From positions 151,635 to 215,634 of the forward strand of contig NZ_JACFXV010000063.1 in NCBI RefSeq assembly GCF_014050225.1: DNA of 64,000 nucleotides, read 5' to 3'. The notes under the pieces were generated by a model that made no database searches, had not been told where the DNA came from, and saw nothing but the letters and a program-made list of their open reading frames with translations. This DNA comes from Stappia albiluteola. GTDB lineage: Bacteria; Pseudomonadota; Alphaproteobacteria; Rhizobiales; Stappiaceae. Position numbers and translations under genes: made by a program. This document shows positions 1-10,200 of this stretch, in pieces. How positions within the stretch are numbered: position 1 is the stretch's first letter; every line of letters begins with the position of its first letter.

Positions 1-746
1 CCGACCAGACGGGCGCGGAAGCTCCTCAGATCGCCCAGGCCTTCGCCGCGGTGCGCGACGCTTACGGACTGACGGCCCTGAACGGCGAAATCGATGCGCT
101 GGATGCCGTCATTTCCGGCCCGTTGCAGCTTGAGCTCTATACGGCCGTGCAGGATCTCGTGCTGGATCAGACGGTCTGGTTCCTGCGCAACGTTTCCTTC
201 GAAGAAGGCATCGCCGCCATCGTCGACCGATTCCGGAAGGGCATACTCGAACTTTCGCCGAAGCTGCTCGGCATCGTGTCGGAGGGAATGCACAACACGC
301 TGGCGGCCGAGATCGACCGTTTCGCCGGAGGCGGTGTGCCGAAGGAACTGGCGGAACGGATTGCGACGCTTCCAGGTGAGGCGGCCATTCCGGATATCGT
401 GCTCGTATCGGAAGAAACCGGCGAGCCGCTGATGGAGGTGGCGCAGACCTATTTCGCGGCAGCCGCCCATTTCCGGCTCGGTGCGATGGATCAGGCGGCG
501 CGTGCCATGGAAGTCCGCGACTACTATGACGGGCTGGCGCTTGACCGTGCGCGGGCGACCTTGTCCGCCGCCCACCGTCGTATCACGGCGGAAGCCTTGT
601 CGAACGGCGGGTTCTCCAGCTGGCTGTCTGATAATGAAGGGCGGGTCGGGCGCACGGCGCGCGCCGCCGGTGAAATCATCGAGGGCGACCTGACCGTCTC
701 GAAATTCTCCGTTGCCGCAAGCCTGCTTGCTGAACTGGCGCGCTAG
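1..746 (+). CDS. NAD-specific glutamate dehydrogenase (large type), C-terminal part
   Basis: This is the 3' end of a gene that starts before the window; the frame is open from base 3 to the stop at 744-746, giving about 247 residues. The segment resembles the helical C-terminal region of the very large (about 1,600-residue) NAD-dependent glutamate dehydrogenases of alphaproteobacteria, which interconvert glutamate and 2-oxoglutarate in the cytoplasm. Recognisable stretches include the region around DQTVWFLRNV and the closing block from MEVRDYYDGLAL to LLAELAR. The catalytic domain lies outside the window, so the assignment rests on similarity of this tail to the family from memory. The next gene begins 12 bases after the stop on the same strand, so the two could be cotranscribed. 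Confidence 0.85.
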   Translation, partial: DQTGAEAPQIAQAFAAVRDAYGLTALNGEIDALDAVISGPLQLELYTAVQDLVLDQTVWFLRNVSFEEGIAAIVDRFRKGILELSPKLLGIVSEGMHNTLAAEIDRFAGGGVPKELAERIATLPGEAAIPDIVLVSEETGEPLMEVAQTYFAAAAHFRLGAMDQAARAMEVRDYYDGLALDRARATLSAAHRRITAEALSNGGFSSWLSDNEGRVGRTARAAGEIIEGDLTVSKFSVAASLLAELAR

Positions 747-758
747 GTCCTTGCCCTG

Positions 759-2126
759 ATGTTGCAAACCGACGTTGCCCGGCCTGCCGCCGATCGCAAG
801 GCGATCTACGGCTGGCTGTTCTTCGACTGGGCGACCCAGCCCGTGCACACGCTGGTGACGACCTTCGTCTTCGGTCCCTACTTTGCGTCGGCGGTCGCGT
901 CCAACCCTGCCGAGGGCCAGGCCCTTTGGGGCTATGCCACCGCCGCCGCCGGACTGATGATTGCCATCCTGGCACCGGTGCTCGGCGCGATCGCCGATCG
1001 TACGGGCGCGCGCAAACCGTGGATCGCGGCCTTCTCGCTGCCACTCGTCGTCGGCTGCTTGATGCTCTGGTGGACGGCGCCCGGCTCTTCCCATGCCGTT
1101 GTCGTGGCACTGATCGGCTTTGTGATCGCGACCCTCGGCGTTGAATTCGCAACCGTCTTCAACAACGCGATGATGCCGGACCTCGTGCCGCGCGAAAGGC
1201 TGGGGCGGCTATCTGGGTCCGGCTGGGCGCTCGGCTATGCGGGCGGGCTCTTGTCTCTCGTCGTGGCTCTCGGCCTGATGGCGTCCGACCCGCATACGGG
1301 CCGAACCCTGCTCGGGCTTGAGCCGATTTTCGGTCTCGATCCGGCGACACGGGCCGGTGACCGCGCCTCAGGCCCGTTCTCGGCGCTCTGGTATGCCGTC
1401 TTCGTGCTGCCGCTCTTCCTGTTCACGCCGGACGTGCCGCGCCGGGCGCCGCTGGCGGGTTCGGTTCGTGCCGGTCTCGCAAGCCTCAAGGCGACTTTCG
1501 CGAGCGCGCGTGCGCGGCGGCCGATGCTTTTGTTCCTGATCGCCAACATGGTCTACAAGGACGGGCTTGTGGCGCTGTTCGCCTTTGGCGGCATCTATGC
1601 GGCCGGCGTGCTTGGCTGGTCCAGCATCGAGATCGGCATCTTCGGCATTTTCCTCACGATCACCGGCACGCTCGGCGCGGTTCTCGGCGGCAGGTTCGAC
1701 GATGTTTTCGGCCCGAAGGCGGTTATTTCCGCCGCGCTGCTGATCCTGATCTTCTGCGGCATCGGCCTCGTCTCGGTGGACAGGGACACGATCCTCTTCG
1801 TCATCGACACGGCGCCGAAGACCGGAACGGCCCTGTTCTCGTCGCCGCCGGAGATCGCCTTCCTGGCGCTTGGCGGCTTGCTTGGGGCTGCGGCCGGCCC
1901 GCTTCAGGCCGCCTCGCGCACGCTCCTCGTCCATCTCGCCCCGCGCGGCGAGGTGACGCAGTATTTCGGTCTCTTCGCCTTGTCGGGAAAGATCACCAGT
2001 TTCCTGGCGCCGCTCGGCGTCGGGCTGGTAACGGCTGCGACCGCAAGCCAGGCGGCGGGAATTTCGGTGATCCTCGCCTTCTTCACCGCCGGGCTCGTGT
2101 TGCTTGCCCGCGTCGAGGATCGTTGA
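759..2126 (+). CDS. MFS transporter, UMF1/Atg22-like family
   Basis: This is a 455-residue inner-membrane protein with about twelve hydrophobic segments. The N-terminal part contains an aromatic YGWLFFDWATQP stretch followed by a GAIADRTGARKPW loop, the typical cytoplasmic MFS signature between helices 2 and 3. This arrangement matches the UMF1 branch of the major facilitator superfamily, related to yeast vacuolar Atg22 amino acid effluxers. The substrate cannot be read from sequence; export or import of amino acids or other small metabolites is the usual guess. It follows the glutamate dehydrogenase gene by 12 bases, which fits a role near amino acid metabolism, but that is inference. It converges with purH, whose stop lies 20 bases away on the other strand. 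Confidence 0.85.
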   Translation: MLQTDVARPAADRKAIYGWLFFDWATQPVHTLVTTFVFGPYFASAVASNPAEGQALWGYATAAAGLMIAILAPVLGAIADRTGARKPWIAAFSLPLVVGCLMLWWTAPGSSHAVVVALIGFVIATLGVEFATVFNNAMMPDLVPRERLGRLSGSGWALGYAGGLLSLVVALGLMASDPHTGRTLLGLEPIFGLDPATRAGDRASGPFSALWYAVFVLPLFLFTPDVPRRAPLAGSVRAGLASLKATFASARARRPMLLFLIANMVYKDGLVALFAFGGIYAAGVLGWSSIEIGIFGIFLTITGTLGAVLGGRFDDVFGPKAVISAALLILIFCGIGLVSVDRDTILFVIDTAPKTGTALFSSPPEIAFLALGGLLGAAAGPLQAASRTLLVHLAPRGEVTQYFGLFALSGKITSFLAPLGVGLVTAATASQAAGISVILAFFTAGLVLLARVEDR

Positions 2127-2145
2127 TCGTCGACGCGGGGCGGGC

Positions 2146-3762
2146 TCAGTGCCTGAAATGACGCATGCCGGTGAAAACCATGGCAAGGCCGGCATCGTTT
2201 GCCGCCTTGATCACCTCGTCGTCGCGCATGGAGCCTCCCGGCTGGATGACGGCGGTGGCGCCTGCTTCCGCAGCCGAGAGCAGGCCGTCGGCGAAGGGGA
2301 AGAAGGCGTCGGAGGCGACCACTGAGCCGATGGCGAGCGATTGGCTCAATCCTGCTGCTTCCGCTGCATCCTGCGCCTTGCGCGCGGCGATGCGGGAACT
2401 GTCGACCCGGCTCATCTGGCCGGCACCGATGCCGACTGTCGCGCCGTTCCTGGCATAGACGATGGCGTTCGACTTGACGTGTTTGGCGACGCGAAACGCG
2501 AACCGCAGATCGACCATTTCCTGCTCGCTCGGCGCCCGTTTTGTAACCACTTTGAGGTCAAGATCGTCCACTGTGCCATTGTCGCGGTTTTGCACCAGCA
2601 ACCCGCCGGCCACGGTCTTGACGGCAAGCCCTTTCGCGCGCGGATCGGGTAGCCCGCCGGTGACGAGCAGTCGCAGGTTCTTCTTTTTGCCGACGATTTC
2701 AATCGCTTCGTCCGTTGCGTGCGGAGCGATGATCACCTCGGTGAAGATCTTCACGATCTCTTCCGCCGCCTCGGCGTCCAGCGTGTCGTTCAGCGCGACA
2801 ATGCCGCCGAAAGCCGAGACGGGGTCGCAAAGCAGCGCCTTCTCGTAAGCCTGGCGCAGGCTCGCGCCTTCCGCCACGCCGCAAGGATTGGCGTGCTTGA
2901 TGATGGCGACAGCCTTGGTCCGCTGCGGGTTGAATTCCGCAACGAGCTCGAAGGCGGCATCCGTATCGTTGATGTTGTTGTAGGAAAGCGTCTTGCCCTG
3001 GAGCTGGCTGGCCGTTGCGACGCCGAAGCGCTGTTCGCCGGTCTTGTAGAAGCCGGCTGCCTGGTGCGGGTTCTCGCCGTAGCGCATCACTTCCGCAAGC
3101 TTTCCGCCGATCGCCCGGTAGTCGGGCGCTTCTTCCGCTATCTGCTGCGCGAACCAGTTGGACACAGCCGCGTCATAGGCTGCCGTCCGGGCAAAGGCCT
3201 TCTGCGCAAGCTTCTTGCGCAGGGCGAGAGGGACCTGCCCCTTGTCCTCGTCGAGGGCCGCAAGCACCGACGCGTAATCCTGCGGATCGGTGATGACCGT
3301 GACATAGGCGTGGTTCTTGGCGGCTGCCCGGGTCATGGCCGGGCCGCCGATATCGATATTCTCAACGCCGGTCGCGTAGTCGGCGCCCGAGGCAACCGTG
3401 GCCTCGAAGGGATAGAGATTGACGCAGAGGAGGTCGATGCCGGCGATGCCGTGTTCGGCCATCGCCCCCTTGTGCTCCTCGTCGTCGCGGATTGCCAGCA
3501 GTCCGCCATGCACCATCGGATGCAGCGTTTTCACCCGCCCGTCCATGATCTCCGGAAAGCCGGTAACCTCGGACACGTCGCTGACGGCAAGGCCCGCTTC
3601 TTCCAGCGCCTTGCGCGTGCCGCCCGTGGAGACCAGCGCTACGCCATGCCGTGCAAGCCCGCGCGCGAACTCGATAAGTCCGGTCTTGTCGGAAACGGAC
3701 AGCAGCGCGCGCCTGACGGAAACGCGATCGGGAACGGGGATGTGCTTCGACACCACGGCCAT
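2146..3762 (-). CDS. purH: Bifunctional AICAR formyltransferase / IMP cyclohydrolase
   Basis: PurH carries out the last two steps of de novo purine synthesis: formyl transfer from 10-formyltetrahydrofolate to AICAR, then ring closure to IMP. The 538-residue length is normal. The N-terminal cyclohydrolase (MGS-like) domain shows SVSDKTG at residues 22-28 and STGGT at 45-49. The formyltransferase domain shows RYGENPHQ at 227-234 and the catalytic KHANPCG at 289-295. An ATG start at 3762 gives a full N-terminus. It is the last gene of a leftward series (htpX, rsmB, heparinase-like, purH), but a 171-base gap with a stem-loop separates it from the preceding gene, so independent transcription is possible. 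I saw no purine riboswitch in that gap. Confidence 0.98.
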   Translation of the reverse strand: MAVVSKHIPVPDRVSVRRALLSVSDKTGLIEFARGLARHGVALVSTGGTRKALEEAGLAVSDVSEVTGFPEIMDGRVKTLHPMVHGGLLAIRDDEEHKGAMAEHGIAGIDLLCVNLYPFEATVASGADYATGVENIDIGGPAMTRAAAKNHAYVTVITDPQDYASVLAALDEDKGQVPLALRKKLAQKAFARTAAYDAAVSNWFAQQIAEEAPDYRAIGGKLAEVMRYGENPHQAAGFYKTGEQRFGVATASQLQGKTLSYNNINDTDAAFELVAEFNPQRTKAVAIIKHANPCGVAEGASLRQAYEKALLCDPVSAFGGIVALNDTLDAEAAEEIVKIFTEVIIAPHATDEAIEIVGKKKNLRLLVTGGLPDPRAKGLAVKTVAGGLLVQNRDNGTVDDLDLKVVTKRAPSEQEMVDLRFAFRVAKHVKSNAIVYARNGATVGIGAGQMSRVDSSRIAARKAQDAAEAAGLSQSLAIGSVVASDAFFPFADGLLSAAEAGATAVIQPGGSMRDDEVIKAANDAGLAMVFTGMRHFRH

Positions 3763-3870
3763 GGCATTGCCTCGCAGATTACTTGGCGGAAAGGAGATGG
3801 CGCCTGCTAGCAGGTTTTGACCGGAACCGGAAGGTGGGATTGAAGCTAAATGGTTCCTTCCTCCATGCCT

Positions 3871-3905
3871 GTGTCCCCGCCGCCCGGGTGGCGGCGGCCG
3901 GACAC
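3871..3905 (-). other. GC-rich stem-loop between the heparinase-like gene and purH
   Basis: GTGTCC at 3871-3876 pairs with GGACAC at 3900-3905, and inner GCCGCC/GGCGGC blocks continue the stem around a CGGGT-centred loop. No T-tract follows on the minus strand, so it is not a classic intrinsic terminator. It lies 29 bases after the heparinase-like stop and about 110 bases before purH, where it could stabilise the upstream mRNA end or weaken read-through. Function is unknown. Confidence 0.4.
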
Positions 3906-3933
3906 GGCGCGGAGAGGCCGGCGGTAACGAAAT

Positions 3934-5760
3934 CTAGAGTTCCAACTCACCGGTCATTGTGTCGCTGACCCGGCGTCGCGCGGCCTTCGGGGCGGCTGTC
4001 CGGCGTAACTGCCAGCGCAGTTCCGGCTGATGCCCGGTGCGCCCGTGCAGCACGATCTGCTCGGTCCGCCGGTGACTGTAGACATCGGCGAGATAGATCG
4101 ATTCCTCGATCGAGATCATCGCGCCCGGCGCAACGAATTCCCAGGCTTCGCCGTCCGGGGCGACAAGGAGGACGGCGTTGCCGGAGTGGGTGGCATTCGC
4201 CTTGATCTGCGGATGCAGGTGGAAGCGGATGGCATAGCGGTCCTTGCCGGAAATCTGGCCCGTAGCCCGGAATCGGTCGATGCCGTCGAGCACCGTCCCG
4301 TCGCTCGAAAGCGTGACATCGCGCTCATGGATGATGCGGAAACGTTCCTGATAGCCGTTGTGGCTCGCCACCACGCGTGTCCCGGCTGCGGTCTCCTCCC
4401 GCGAGACCGGAACGCTGGTCGGCCCCGCGATCATCGGCGACCCGAGCCAGCGGCCGTAGCGCTCCTGCGACAGGAAGCGGGCGGAGGATGTGTCCTCGAT
4501 CGTCGCGGTCGAATGGGCGGCGGTTGCGCGCGAGGCCGTACGCCAGCGGCCCCGGTCGATGCCGGAAACGCCGCAATTGACGATGATGCGGTTGCGTCGC
4601 GAGGACATCTCGAAGGACAGGCAGCCGGCATGAGCCTTATCGCTGACGGAGATCGGCGGCGCCTTGCCGGCATCCATGATCACGATCGTGTCGCCGCCCG
4701 TAAGGCGCTGGTAGCCGGTGTGGGGGGCGTTGCCGGGAGGTGCGCCGCGCGTGTCGTCGTAGGCAAGGATCGTTGCGACCAGATCCGCGAGCGTTGCGCC
4801 CATGCCGTTGAAATGCGCGAAATTGCCGTCGCCGTGGCGGAAGAAACGCACCATCGGCATCATGCGGTCGATACCCTGCATGACGTTTTGCGGCGCGGGC
4901 AGGCCCTGCATCGCGAGCGCCTGGCGCGCCGGCAGCAGGTCGGTCAGGATTTCGATCAGCGCGGAGGGATTGCGCGAGATATGGCCGCCATCGGGCAGAA
5001 TCTGGCGCGCGAGTTCCTGGTCGAGCCGCCGAAGGCTTTGGCGGACGTAGCGCCCCTGCCCGGCCATCGAGACGGTCGAGGCGGCGATGGCAATGGCCAC
5101 CGTCACGCGGGGCACTCCGTCGGCGGTTTCGTTGATTGTCCTGCGCAGATAGCGGACCTGGCGGGAGAGCGAGCGCAGGAAACGGCGATAGAATTCGCGG
5201 TCGCAGCCTTCCAGAAGCAGGGGCGATTGCGACAGCCAGGAGAGCACGCGGCGGGCGACCACCGGCTGCTCCCAGCCGATCGGATCCCAGCGGCCGCAGG
5301 TCCTGATCCAGTCGTCGACAAGGGCACGGGCGTTCTGCCGCGCTACGATCGTGTTGGCCGCGCGCATGTGGCGCAGCCAGCCGAAACCATGCAGGGCGCG
5401 CGCCCAATCGTCGGACGGCGCCTCGATCTCGAAGGGAGAATTTCCTTCCGCTTCAACGAGGTAACCAGCAAACAGGAATCGCCCGGCATAAATATCCGCA
5501 GCGTTGGTCGCATCCGAGGTGCGAATGTCCTGCGGCGCGATGAGCAAACGCTGGGGGGCGCCGGCAAAGGGTTGCCAGCGAAACAGAGGTCCGCCGTGAA
5601 GCCAATGGAGGGCCTTCCGCCACACGGCGCCGGCCATAAGGCGCAAGACCCGCGCCTGTTCGGACACCGCCATGAGCGCCATACCCCCCGATACCTTTCC
5701 GATTTCCGGCATTCCAGGCTGCGCCGAATCCTCGCTCCTGCTCAAAATGCGGTCTGTCAC
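3934..5760 (-). CDS. Heparinase II/III family protein
   Basis: This 608-residue protein has an N-terminal helical (alpha/alpha toroid-like) half and a C-terminal beta-rich half, as in heparinase II/III-type polysaccharide lyases. Landmarks are the GWLRHMRAANTIVARQ and DGGHISRNPSALIEIL stretches and the C-terminal FEMSSRRNRIIVNCG block. Members cleave acidic polysaccharides, but in rhizobia this gene is a fixed neighbour of rsmB and purH and its substrate is not established. The GTG at 5760 gives the longest product; in-frame ATGs at 5712 or 5682 are also possible because the first 30 residues look unconserved. No clear signal peptide is visible at any of these starts, so a cytoplasmic role is possible. 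Confidence 0.85.
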   Translation of the reverse strand: MTDRILSRSEDSAQPGMPEIGKVSGGMALMAVSEQARVLRLMAGAVWRKALHWLHGGPLFRWQPFAGAPQRLLIAPQDIRTSDATNAADIYAGRFLFAGYLVEAEGNSPFEIEAPSDDWARALHGFGWLRHMRAANTIVARQNARALVDDWIRTCGRWDPIGWEQPVVARRVLSWLSQSPLLLEGCDREFYRRFLRSLSRQVRYLRRTINETADGVPRVTVAIAIAASTVSMAGQGRYVRQSLRRLDQELARQILPDGGHISRNPSALIEILTDLLPARQALAMQGLPAPQNVMQGIDRMMPMVRFFRHGDGNFAHFNGMGATLADLVATILAYDDTRGAPPGNAPHTGYQRLTGGDTIVIMDAGKAPPISVSDKAHAGCLSFEMSSRRNRIIVNCGVSGIDRGRWRTASRATAAHSTATIEDTSSARFLSQERYGRWLGSPMIAGPTSVPVSREETAAGTRVVASHNGYQERFRIIHERDVTLSSDGTVLDGIDRFRATGQISGKDRYAIRFHLHPQIKANATHSGNAVLLVAPDGEAWEFVAPGAMISIEESIYLADVYSHRRTEQIVLHGRTGHQPELRWQLRRTAAPKAARRRVSDTMTGELEL

Positions 5761-5923
5761 GGCACTTGCCCCCAGCCGCTCGCACGGCCGGTTATGAGAT
5801 GCGCCAGGCTGAATTATGTATCGATTAACGTTAGCGCGAGGTTACCGATTTCGTGGCCAAAGCATGCTTTTCCTGTCCACTTTCGTCCACATCGGTAAAA
5901 AACGGGGACGAAATGGCAGCCGT

Positions 5924-7300
5924 TCAGCCGTCCACGCGGCGGATGCGCGCGGCAAAGAAGGCGTCCATGCCGCCGGCCTCCCGCGGCTCCCGCGGCAGTC
6001 TGTTTGGCAGGGTACGCAGGTCGCCGTCAGCGGTGACGATGCCCTCGATGCCGCCCACTTCTTCGATCGCGATCGGAATGCGGAGTGCAGCGGGAGTACG
6101 GGCGAGGAAGTCCGCGATCTGTCTTTCGCCTTCCTGCGGCTCCATCGAGCAGGTGCAGAAGACCATGGTTCCGCCCGGCTTCAGCCAAGTGAAGGCGCGG
6201 TCCAGCATGTCCGCCTGGATGGCGGCAAGCACCTCGATATCGACCGGGGTCTTCGACCATGCGACGTCCGGGTGGCGGCGGATCGTACCGGTCGCCGAAC
6301 ACGGAGCGTCAAGAAGAATGGCGTCATAGGGCTCGTCCGGCGTGAAATAGCGCAGATCCGCCGCGACGACCGAGGCTTCAAGGCCAAGCCGGCCGAGATT
6401 CTGCGAGACCCGCTTCAGGCGGCTGGCGGAAATGTCGATCGCCGTAACGTGGGCGCCGAATGCCGCAAGCTGGCATGTCTTGCCGCCCGGGGCCGCGCAG
6501 AGGTCGCCAACACGCTTGCCTGAAATGTCGCCGAGAAGCCGCGCGGGCAGGCTGGCGGCGACATCCTGCACCCACCATTCGCCGTTGCCGAAGCCTTCGA
6601 GCTTCTCGATCCGGCCGGAATGAGCGGTGAGACGCACGGTATGCTTGCCGACAACGAAGCCGCCGAGCTTATCGGCCCAGCCTTGCGGATCGGATTTGAC
6701 GGAGAGGTCGAGGTTGGGCTCAAGAAGATGCATCGCGGCAATGGCATGCGCCTCTTCCGGTCCGTAGGCCGCCGTCCAGCTGTCGAAAAGCCAGGATGGT
6801 GCCGCAAGCTCCGGCCTGTCGAAGCGCCGGAGAAGATCGTCCTTCTCGCGCGCGATCCGCCGCAGCACGCCGTTGACGAGGCCCTTGTAGGGGCGCCCGC
6901 GCCGATCCTGCTCGGTGATGGAGACGGCGATCGTCACCGCTGCGTGGTCGGGGACGTCCATGAAGAGGATCTGGGCGACAGCAATATGCAGGATGTCGTC
7001 GATCCGGCCGGTCTTTTCCGGGATCGGGCGTTCGAGAAGCTCTTCCAGCACCATGGCGATCTGGCCGCGCCGGCGAAGGGCCGTGCCGAGCAGGGCGCGC
7101 ACCAGGGCGCGATCCTTGACGATCATCGCCCGCATGGAGGGATGGCCGCTTTCCGGATCGATCTCCAGATCGAGCGGCCGTCCGCCCCTGATCACACGGC
7201 CGAGAATGTCGGTAGCCGCCTTGCGGGCGGCAAACCCGATGACGGGCGTCGGCTGATACTTGCTTTTGACCCGGCGCGGTGCGGGCGTTTCACTGGGCAC
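5924..7300 (-). CDS. rsmB: 16S rRNA (cytosine-967-C5)-methyltransferase RsmB
   Basis: This 458-residue protein methylates C967 of 16S rRNA using SAM. The N-terminal third is a NusB-like RNA-binding domain (ARKAATDILGRV, then the NGVLRRIAREK region). The C-terminal Rossmann domain shows the SAM-binding DLCAAPGGKTCQLA, the catalytic-loop LLDAPCSATGT (first Cys) and FCTCSMEPQEGE (second, nucleophilic Cys pair), the hallmarks of the RsmB/RsmF m5C family. The start is the GTG at 7300, preceded by a weak purine-rich site. It lies 163 bases upstream of the heparinase-like gene and 121 bases downstream of htpX, all on the minus strand, an order common in rhizobia. Confidence 0.95.
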   Translation of the reverse strand: MPSETPAPRRVKSKYQPTPVIGFAARKAATDILGRVIRGGRPLDLEIDPESGHPSMRAMIVKDRALVRALLGTALRRRGQIAMVLEELLERPIPEKTGRIDDILHIAVAQILFMDVPDHAAVTIAVSITEQDRRGRPYKGLVNGVLRRIAREKDDLLRRFDRPELAAPSWLFDSWTAAYGPEEAHAIAAMHLLEPNLDLSVKSDPQGWADKLGGFVVGKHTVRLTAHSGRIEKLEGFGNGEWWVQDVAASLPARLLGDISGKRVGDLCAAPGGKTCQLAAFGAHVTAIDISASRLKRVSQNLGRLGLEASVVAADLRYFTPDEPYDAILLDAPCSATGTIRRHPDVAWSKTPVDIEVLAAIQADMLDRAFTWLKPGGTMVFCTCSMEPQEGERQIADFLARTPAALRIPIAIEEVGGIEGIVTADGDLRTLPNRLPREPREAGGMDAFFAARIRRVDG

Positions 7301-7421
7301 GGCTTTGTCTTCTTTCGATCAGGTCTGTCGTCGCCATCTTGCCGCGCAAGCGGGCGCAGGTCACCCGGAGTGTGCGGCCTGGCGACGCGAAACCACGTGA
7401 TAGGCGAAAGAATGCCGTTCG

Positions 7422-8396
7422 TCAGCCCCAGGGACCGTGGCGGCCCTTGTCTTTCCCGGATGAAGTGCGGCGGCTCGTTCCCCAGGGACCGGAAGCGGTG
7501 CGGGCGGGTTCGCGCGCGGACTGGTCATAGCCACTCGTTCCACCGACATTTCCCATCCGCGAGGCCAGGTCGCGCAGGGCTGCAATGCGGTTTTCCGTAT
7601 TGGGATGGGTGGAAAACAGGTTGTCCATCCGTTCGCCCGACAAGGGATTGATGATGAACATGTGGGCGGTCGCCGGATTGCGCTCCGCGTCCATGTTGTG
7701 GATGCGCGCCGCGCCGTTGGCGATCTTGTGGAGCGCGGAAGCGAGCCACATCGGCTGGCCGCAGATTTCCGCGCCCATGCGGTCGGCGGCATATTCGCGG
7801 GTGCGCGAGATCGCCATCTGCACCAGCATGGCCGCCATCGGAGCGACGATTGCGGCCACGATCACGCCGATGAAGCCGAAGGGATTGTTGTTCTCCCGGT
7901 TGCCGCCGAAGAAGAAGGCGAAATTGGCGAGCATCGAGATCGCGCCGGCAATCGTCGCGGTGATCGTCATGATCAGCGTGTCGTGGTTCTTCACATGGGC
8001 CAGTTCGTGCGCCATGACGCCCGCGACTTCTTCCATGGACAGCATGTCGAGAAGCCCGGTCGTGGCGGCGACGGCGGCATTTTGCGGATTGCGGCCAGTG
8101 GCGAAGGCGTTGGGCTGTGGATTGTTGATAATATAGACCTTCGGCATCGGCAGGTCCGCACGCTCGGCAAGCTGGCGCACGAGGTGATAGAATTCCGGCG
8201 CCTGCCTCTCGTCGACCTCCACCGCGTGATGCATGGCCAGCACCATCTTGTCGGCGTTCCAGTAGCTGAAGAGGTTCATTGCGGCGGCGATCAGGAGCGC
8301 GATCATCATGCCGCTCTGGCCGCCGATCAGATAACCGACTCCCATGAACAGCGCTGTCATCGCCGCAAGAAGAAGAGCGGTGCGGAAGTAGTTCAT
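7422..8396 (-). CDS. htpX: Membrane zinc metalloprotease HtpX
   Basis: HtpX is an inner-membrane M48 metalloprotease that helps FtsH remove damaged membrane proteins. The 324-residue sequence has two hydrophobic segments near residues 7-45, then the zinc-binding HELAH at 130-134 with the third ligand probably a Glu in the [10 protein letters not shown] stretch. Two further hydrophobic segments follow (near 145-190). The last 40 residues are polar and low in complexity, a rhizobial variation. The gene is divergent from the DUF1674 gene (8557, plus strand), with 160 bases between them that must hold both promoters; no convincing promoter boxes could be chosen there. Confidence 0.96.
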   Translation of the reverse strand: MNYFRTALLLAAMTALFMGVGYLIGGQSGMMIALLIAAAMNLFSYWNADKMVLAMHHAVEVDERQAPEFYHLVRQLAERADLPMPKVYIINNPQPNAFATGRNPQNAAVAATTGLLDMLSMEEVAGVMAHELAHVKNHDTLIMTITATIAGAISMLANFAFFFGGNRENNNPFGFIGVIVAAIVAPMAAMLVQMAISRTREYAADRMGAEICGQPMWLASALHKIANGAARIHNMDAERNPATAHMFIINPLSGERMDNLFSTHPNTENRIAALRDLASRMGNVGGTSGYDQSAREPARTASGPWGTSRRTSSGKDKGRHGPWG

Positions 8397-8556
8397 GACG
8401 CGATCCCGTTACGTGGCGCGGATCAAGGTGCCCGGGCACCAAATCCGCTCTATATGTTGTTGCCGAAACCGCATTGGACAAGTCCCACCGGAAGTTTGTC
8501 TTTCGCAAGACTTGCCGTTCGAATGACCCGCCACCGCAATGGCGCCAGGAGGTTGG

Positions 8557-8808
8557 ATGAGCGAAGAACGAAAAGCCGCGCCCGAAGCGGCGGCCGAAAT
8601 CGACGGTGTGACGCTGGAAGAAGCGCCGCGCCGCCGTTTCGAGGATCTGCCGCCGGCGGCGCAACGGGCCCTCCTGGAAGCGCAAGCCCGACGCGAGGCC
8701 GTTGACGAAAAACAGAAGGCCATGCCGCGCGAGGTCGACGGTCGCGGTGGTCTGGATCCCGCCCGCTACGACGACTGGGAAATCAAGGGCATCGCTGTCG
8801 ATTTCTGA
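8557..8808 (+). CDS. DUF1674 protein, SDHAF4-like succinate dehydrogenase assembly factor
   Basis: This small 83-residue protein ends in the DUF1674 signature GLDPARYDDWEIKGIAVDF, with the preceding charged GDGR-type stretch. The same C-terminal motif defines mitochondrial SDHAF4, which chaperones the flavinylated SdhA subunit before complex II assembly, so a similar role is likely. The ATG at 8557 is chosen because AGGAGG lies just upstream with proper spacing; an in-frame ATG at 8539 would put that ribosome site inside the gene. No sdh genes are in this window; proximity to htpX and rsmB is a frequent rhizobial arrangement. Confidence 0.85.
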   Translation: MSEERKAAPEAAAEIDGVTLEEAPRRRFEDLPPAAQRALLEAQARREAVDEKQKAMPREVDGRGGLDPARYDDWEIKGIAVDF

Positions 8809-8961
8809 TCTCCAACCGTCTTCACCCGCCACCGCCCCGGCCGGCAGCCCGTCGAATTCGATCCGGCGGGTCGCTGGTTAATGGGGGATTTACCAAGGCC
8901 CGATAGCCTTTCCGTCACGTACTCGGCTAACGGCCGCAATCTCGCGAGTTCCGTCTCAATC

Positions 8962-10200
8962 ATGCATGCGCTTACAAAAGGTCACGTTTCCGCAGCTCCG
9001 ACCGGCGGCAGTAGCCTTCCTTCCGCCAACCCGTTCCAGCGTCTGGCTGCGCTATTGGAAGGTATCGATCCGGGCAGCGATTCGATCGTCATGACGATCG
9101 GCGAGCCCCGGCACGCCATCCCTGCGTTCGTCGGTGAGGTACTTGCGGAGAATCTCGCCGATTTCCGCCGCTATCCGCCGATCGAGGGCACGCCCGAATT
9201 CCGGGCCGGTGTCGCCGACTGGCTCGACCGTCGCTACCGGCTCGGCGGCACGATCGACCGCAAGAGCGGCGTGCTGCCGCTGAACGGTTCACGCGAAGGC
9301 CTCTCCTTCTCGGCGATCGCCGCACGCGACCAGCTGGGCAAGACGGGCGCCAAGCCCGCGGTGCTGTTTCCCAATCCGTTCTACCAGACCTATGCGGCGG
9401 CGGCGCATATCGCGGGTGCGGATGCGATCCTGCTCGACGCCAAGCCGGAGAACGGCTTCCTGCCCGATCTCGATTCGCTCGATCCCGATCTGCTCGACCG
9501 TACGGTAGCCTTCATCTACGCCTCGCCGACCAATCCGGAAGGCGCGGTGGCATCGCTGGAAACCTGGCAGAAGCTGATCGGACTGGCGCGCAGGCACGAC
9601 TTCTTCATCTTCGCCGACGAATGCTATTCGGAGATCTACCGCGACACGCCGCCTCCGGGCGTGCTGGAGGCCGCGCATGCCATGGGCGGCGGCTACGAGA
9701 AGGTGATCACCCTCAACTCGCTGTCCAAGCGCTCCAATCTTGCGGGCCTGCGCTGCGGTTTCGCCGCCGGCGACCCGGAATTCCTTGCCAAATGGGTGAA
9801 ATTCCGTGGCCTTGCCGCACCCCAGGTGCCGCTCCCGGCCCAGGCGGTTGCCGTGCGCGCTTTCGGCGACGAGGCGCATGTGATCGAAAACCGCAGGCTC
9901 TACAACGAGAAATTCGCGATCGCCGACGAGTTGCTCGCGCCCGTCATGGGCGGGCCGGTTTCCACGCCGGCGGGCTTCTTCCTTTGGCTCGACGTGTCGC
10001 GTTGGGGCGGCGGGCTGAAGGTGACGCGCGATCTTTGGGAAAAGACCGGCGTCAAGGTGCTGCCGGGCAGCTACCTGGCGCTGGAGGGTGGCGAGGGCAA
10101 TCCGGGCGATGCCTTCGTGCGCGTGGCACTGGTCGAGGAGGCCGGCGTCGTGCGCAAGGGTCTGACGCGGATCGCAGACTATCTTGGAGTAACGCGATGA
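8962..10200 (+). CDS. PLP-dependent aminotransferase, class I/II (DapC-like)
   Basis: This is a fold-type I aminotransferase of about 412 residues. Visible motifs are IGEPRHAIP near the N-terminus, [11 protein letters not shown] (substrate and cofactor pocket), [10 protein letters not shown] (the Asp that binds the pyridine nitrogen) and [14 protein letters not shown] with the Schiff-base lysine. The SNLAGLRCG form resembles N-succinyldiaminopimelate aminotransferase DapC, so a role in lysine and peptidoglycan precursor synthesis is a reasonable inference; aspartate aminotransferase activity is the alternative. Homologues begin close to the NPFQRL segment, so the ATG at 8962 is preferred over an upstream ATG at 8881; neither has a strong ribosome site. 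Its stop overlaps the ftsK start (ATGA), indicating translational coupling. Confidence 0.88.
   Translation: MHALTKGHVSAAPTGGSSLPSANPFQRLAALLEGIDPGSDSIVMTIGEPRHAIPAFVGEVLAENLADFRRYPPIEGTPEFRAGVADWLDRRYRLGGTIDRKSGVLPLNGSREGLSFSAIAARDQLGKTGAKPAVLFPNPFYQTYAAAAHIAGADAILLDAKPENGFLPDLDSLDPDLLDRTVAFIYASPTNPEGAVASLETWQKLIGLARRHDFFIFADECYSEIYRDTPPPGVLEAAHAMGGGYEKVITLNSLSKRSNLAGLRCGFAAGDPEFLAKWVKFRGLAAPQVPLPAQAVAVRAFGDEAHVIENRRLYNEKFAIADELLAPVMGGPVSTPAGFFLWLDVSRWGGGLKVTRDLWEKTGVKVLPGSYLALEGGEGNPGDAFVRVALVEEAGVVRKGLTRIADYLGVTR

Noticed and set aside
3763-3933. Purine riboswitch or other metabolite RNA before purH
   Set aside because: Only a GC-rich stem-loop without a T-tract or conserved loops is present. 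It does not match purine, THF or ZTP riboswitches as far as I can recall them.
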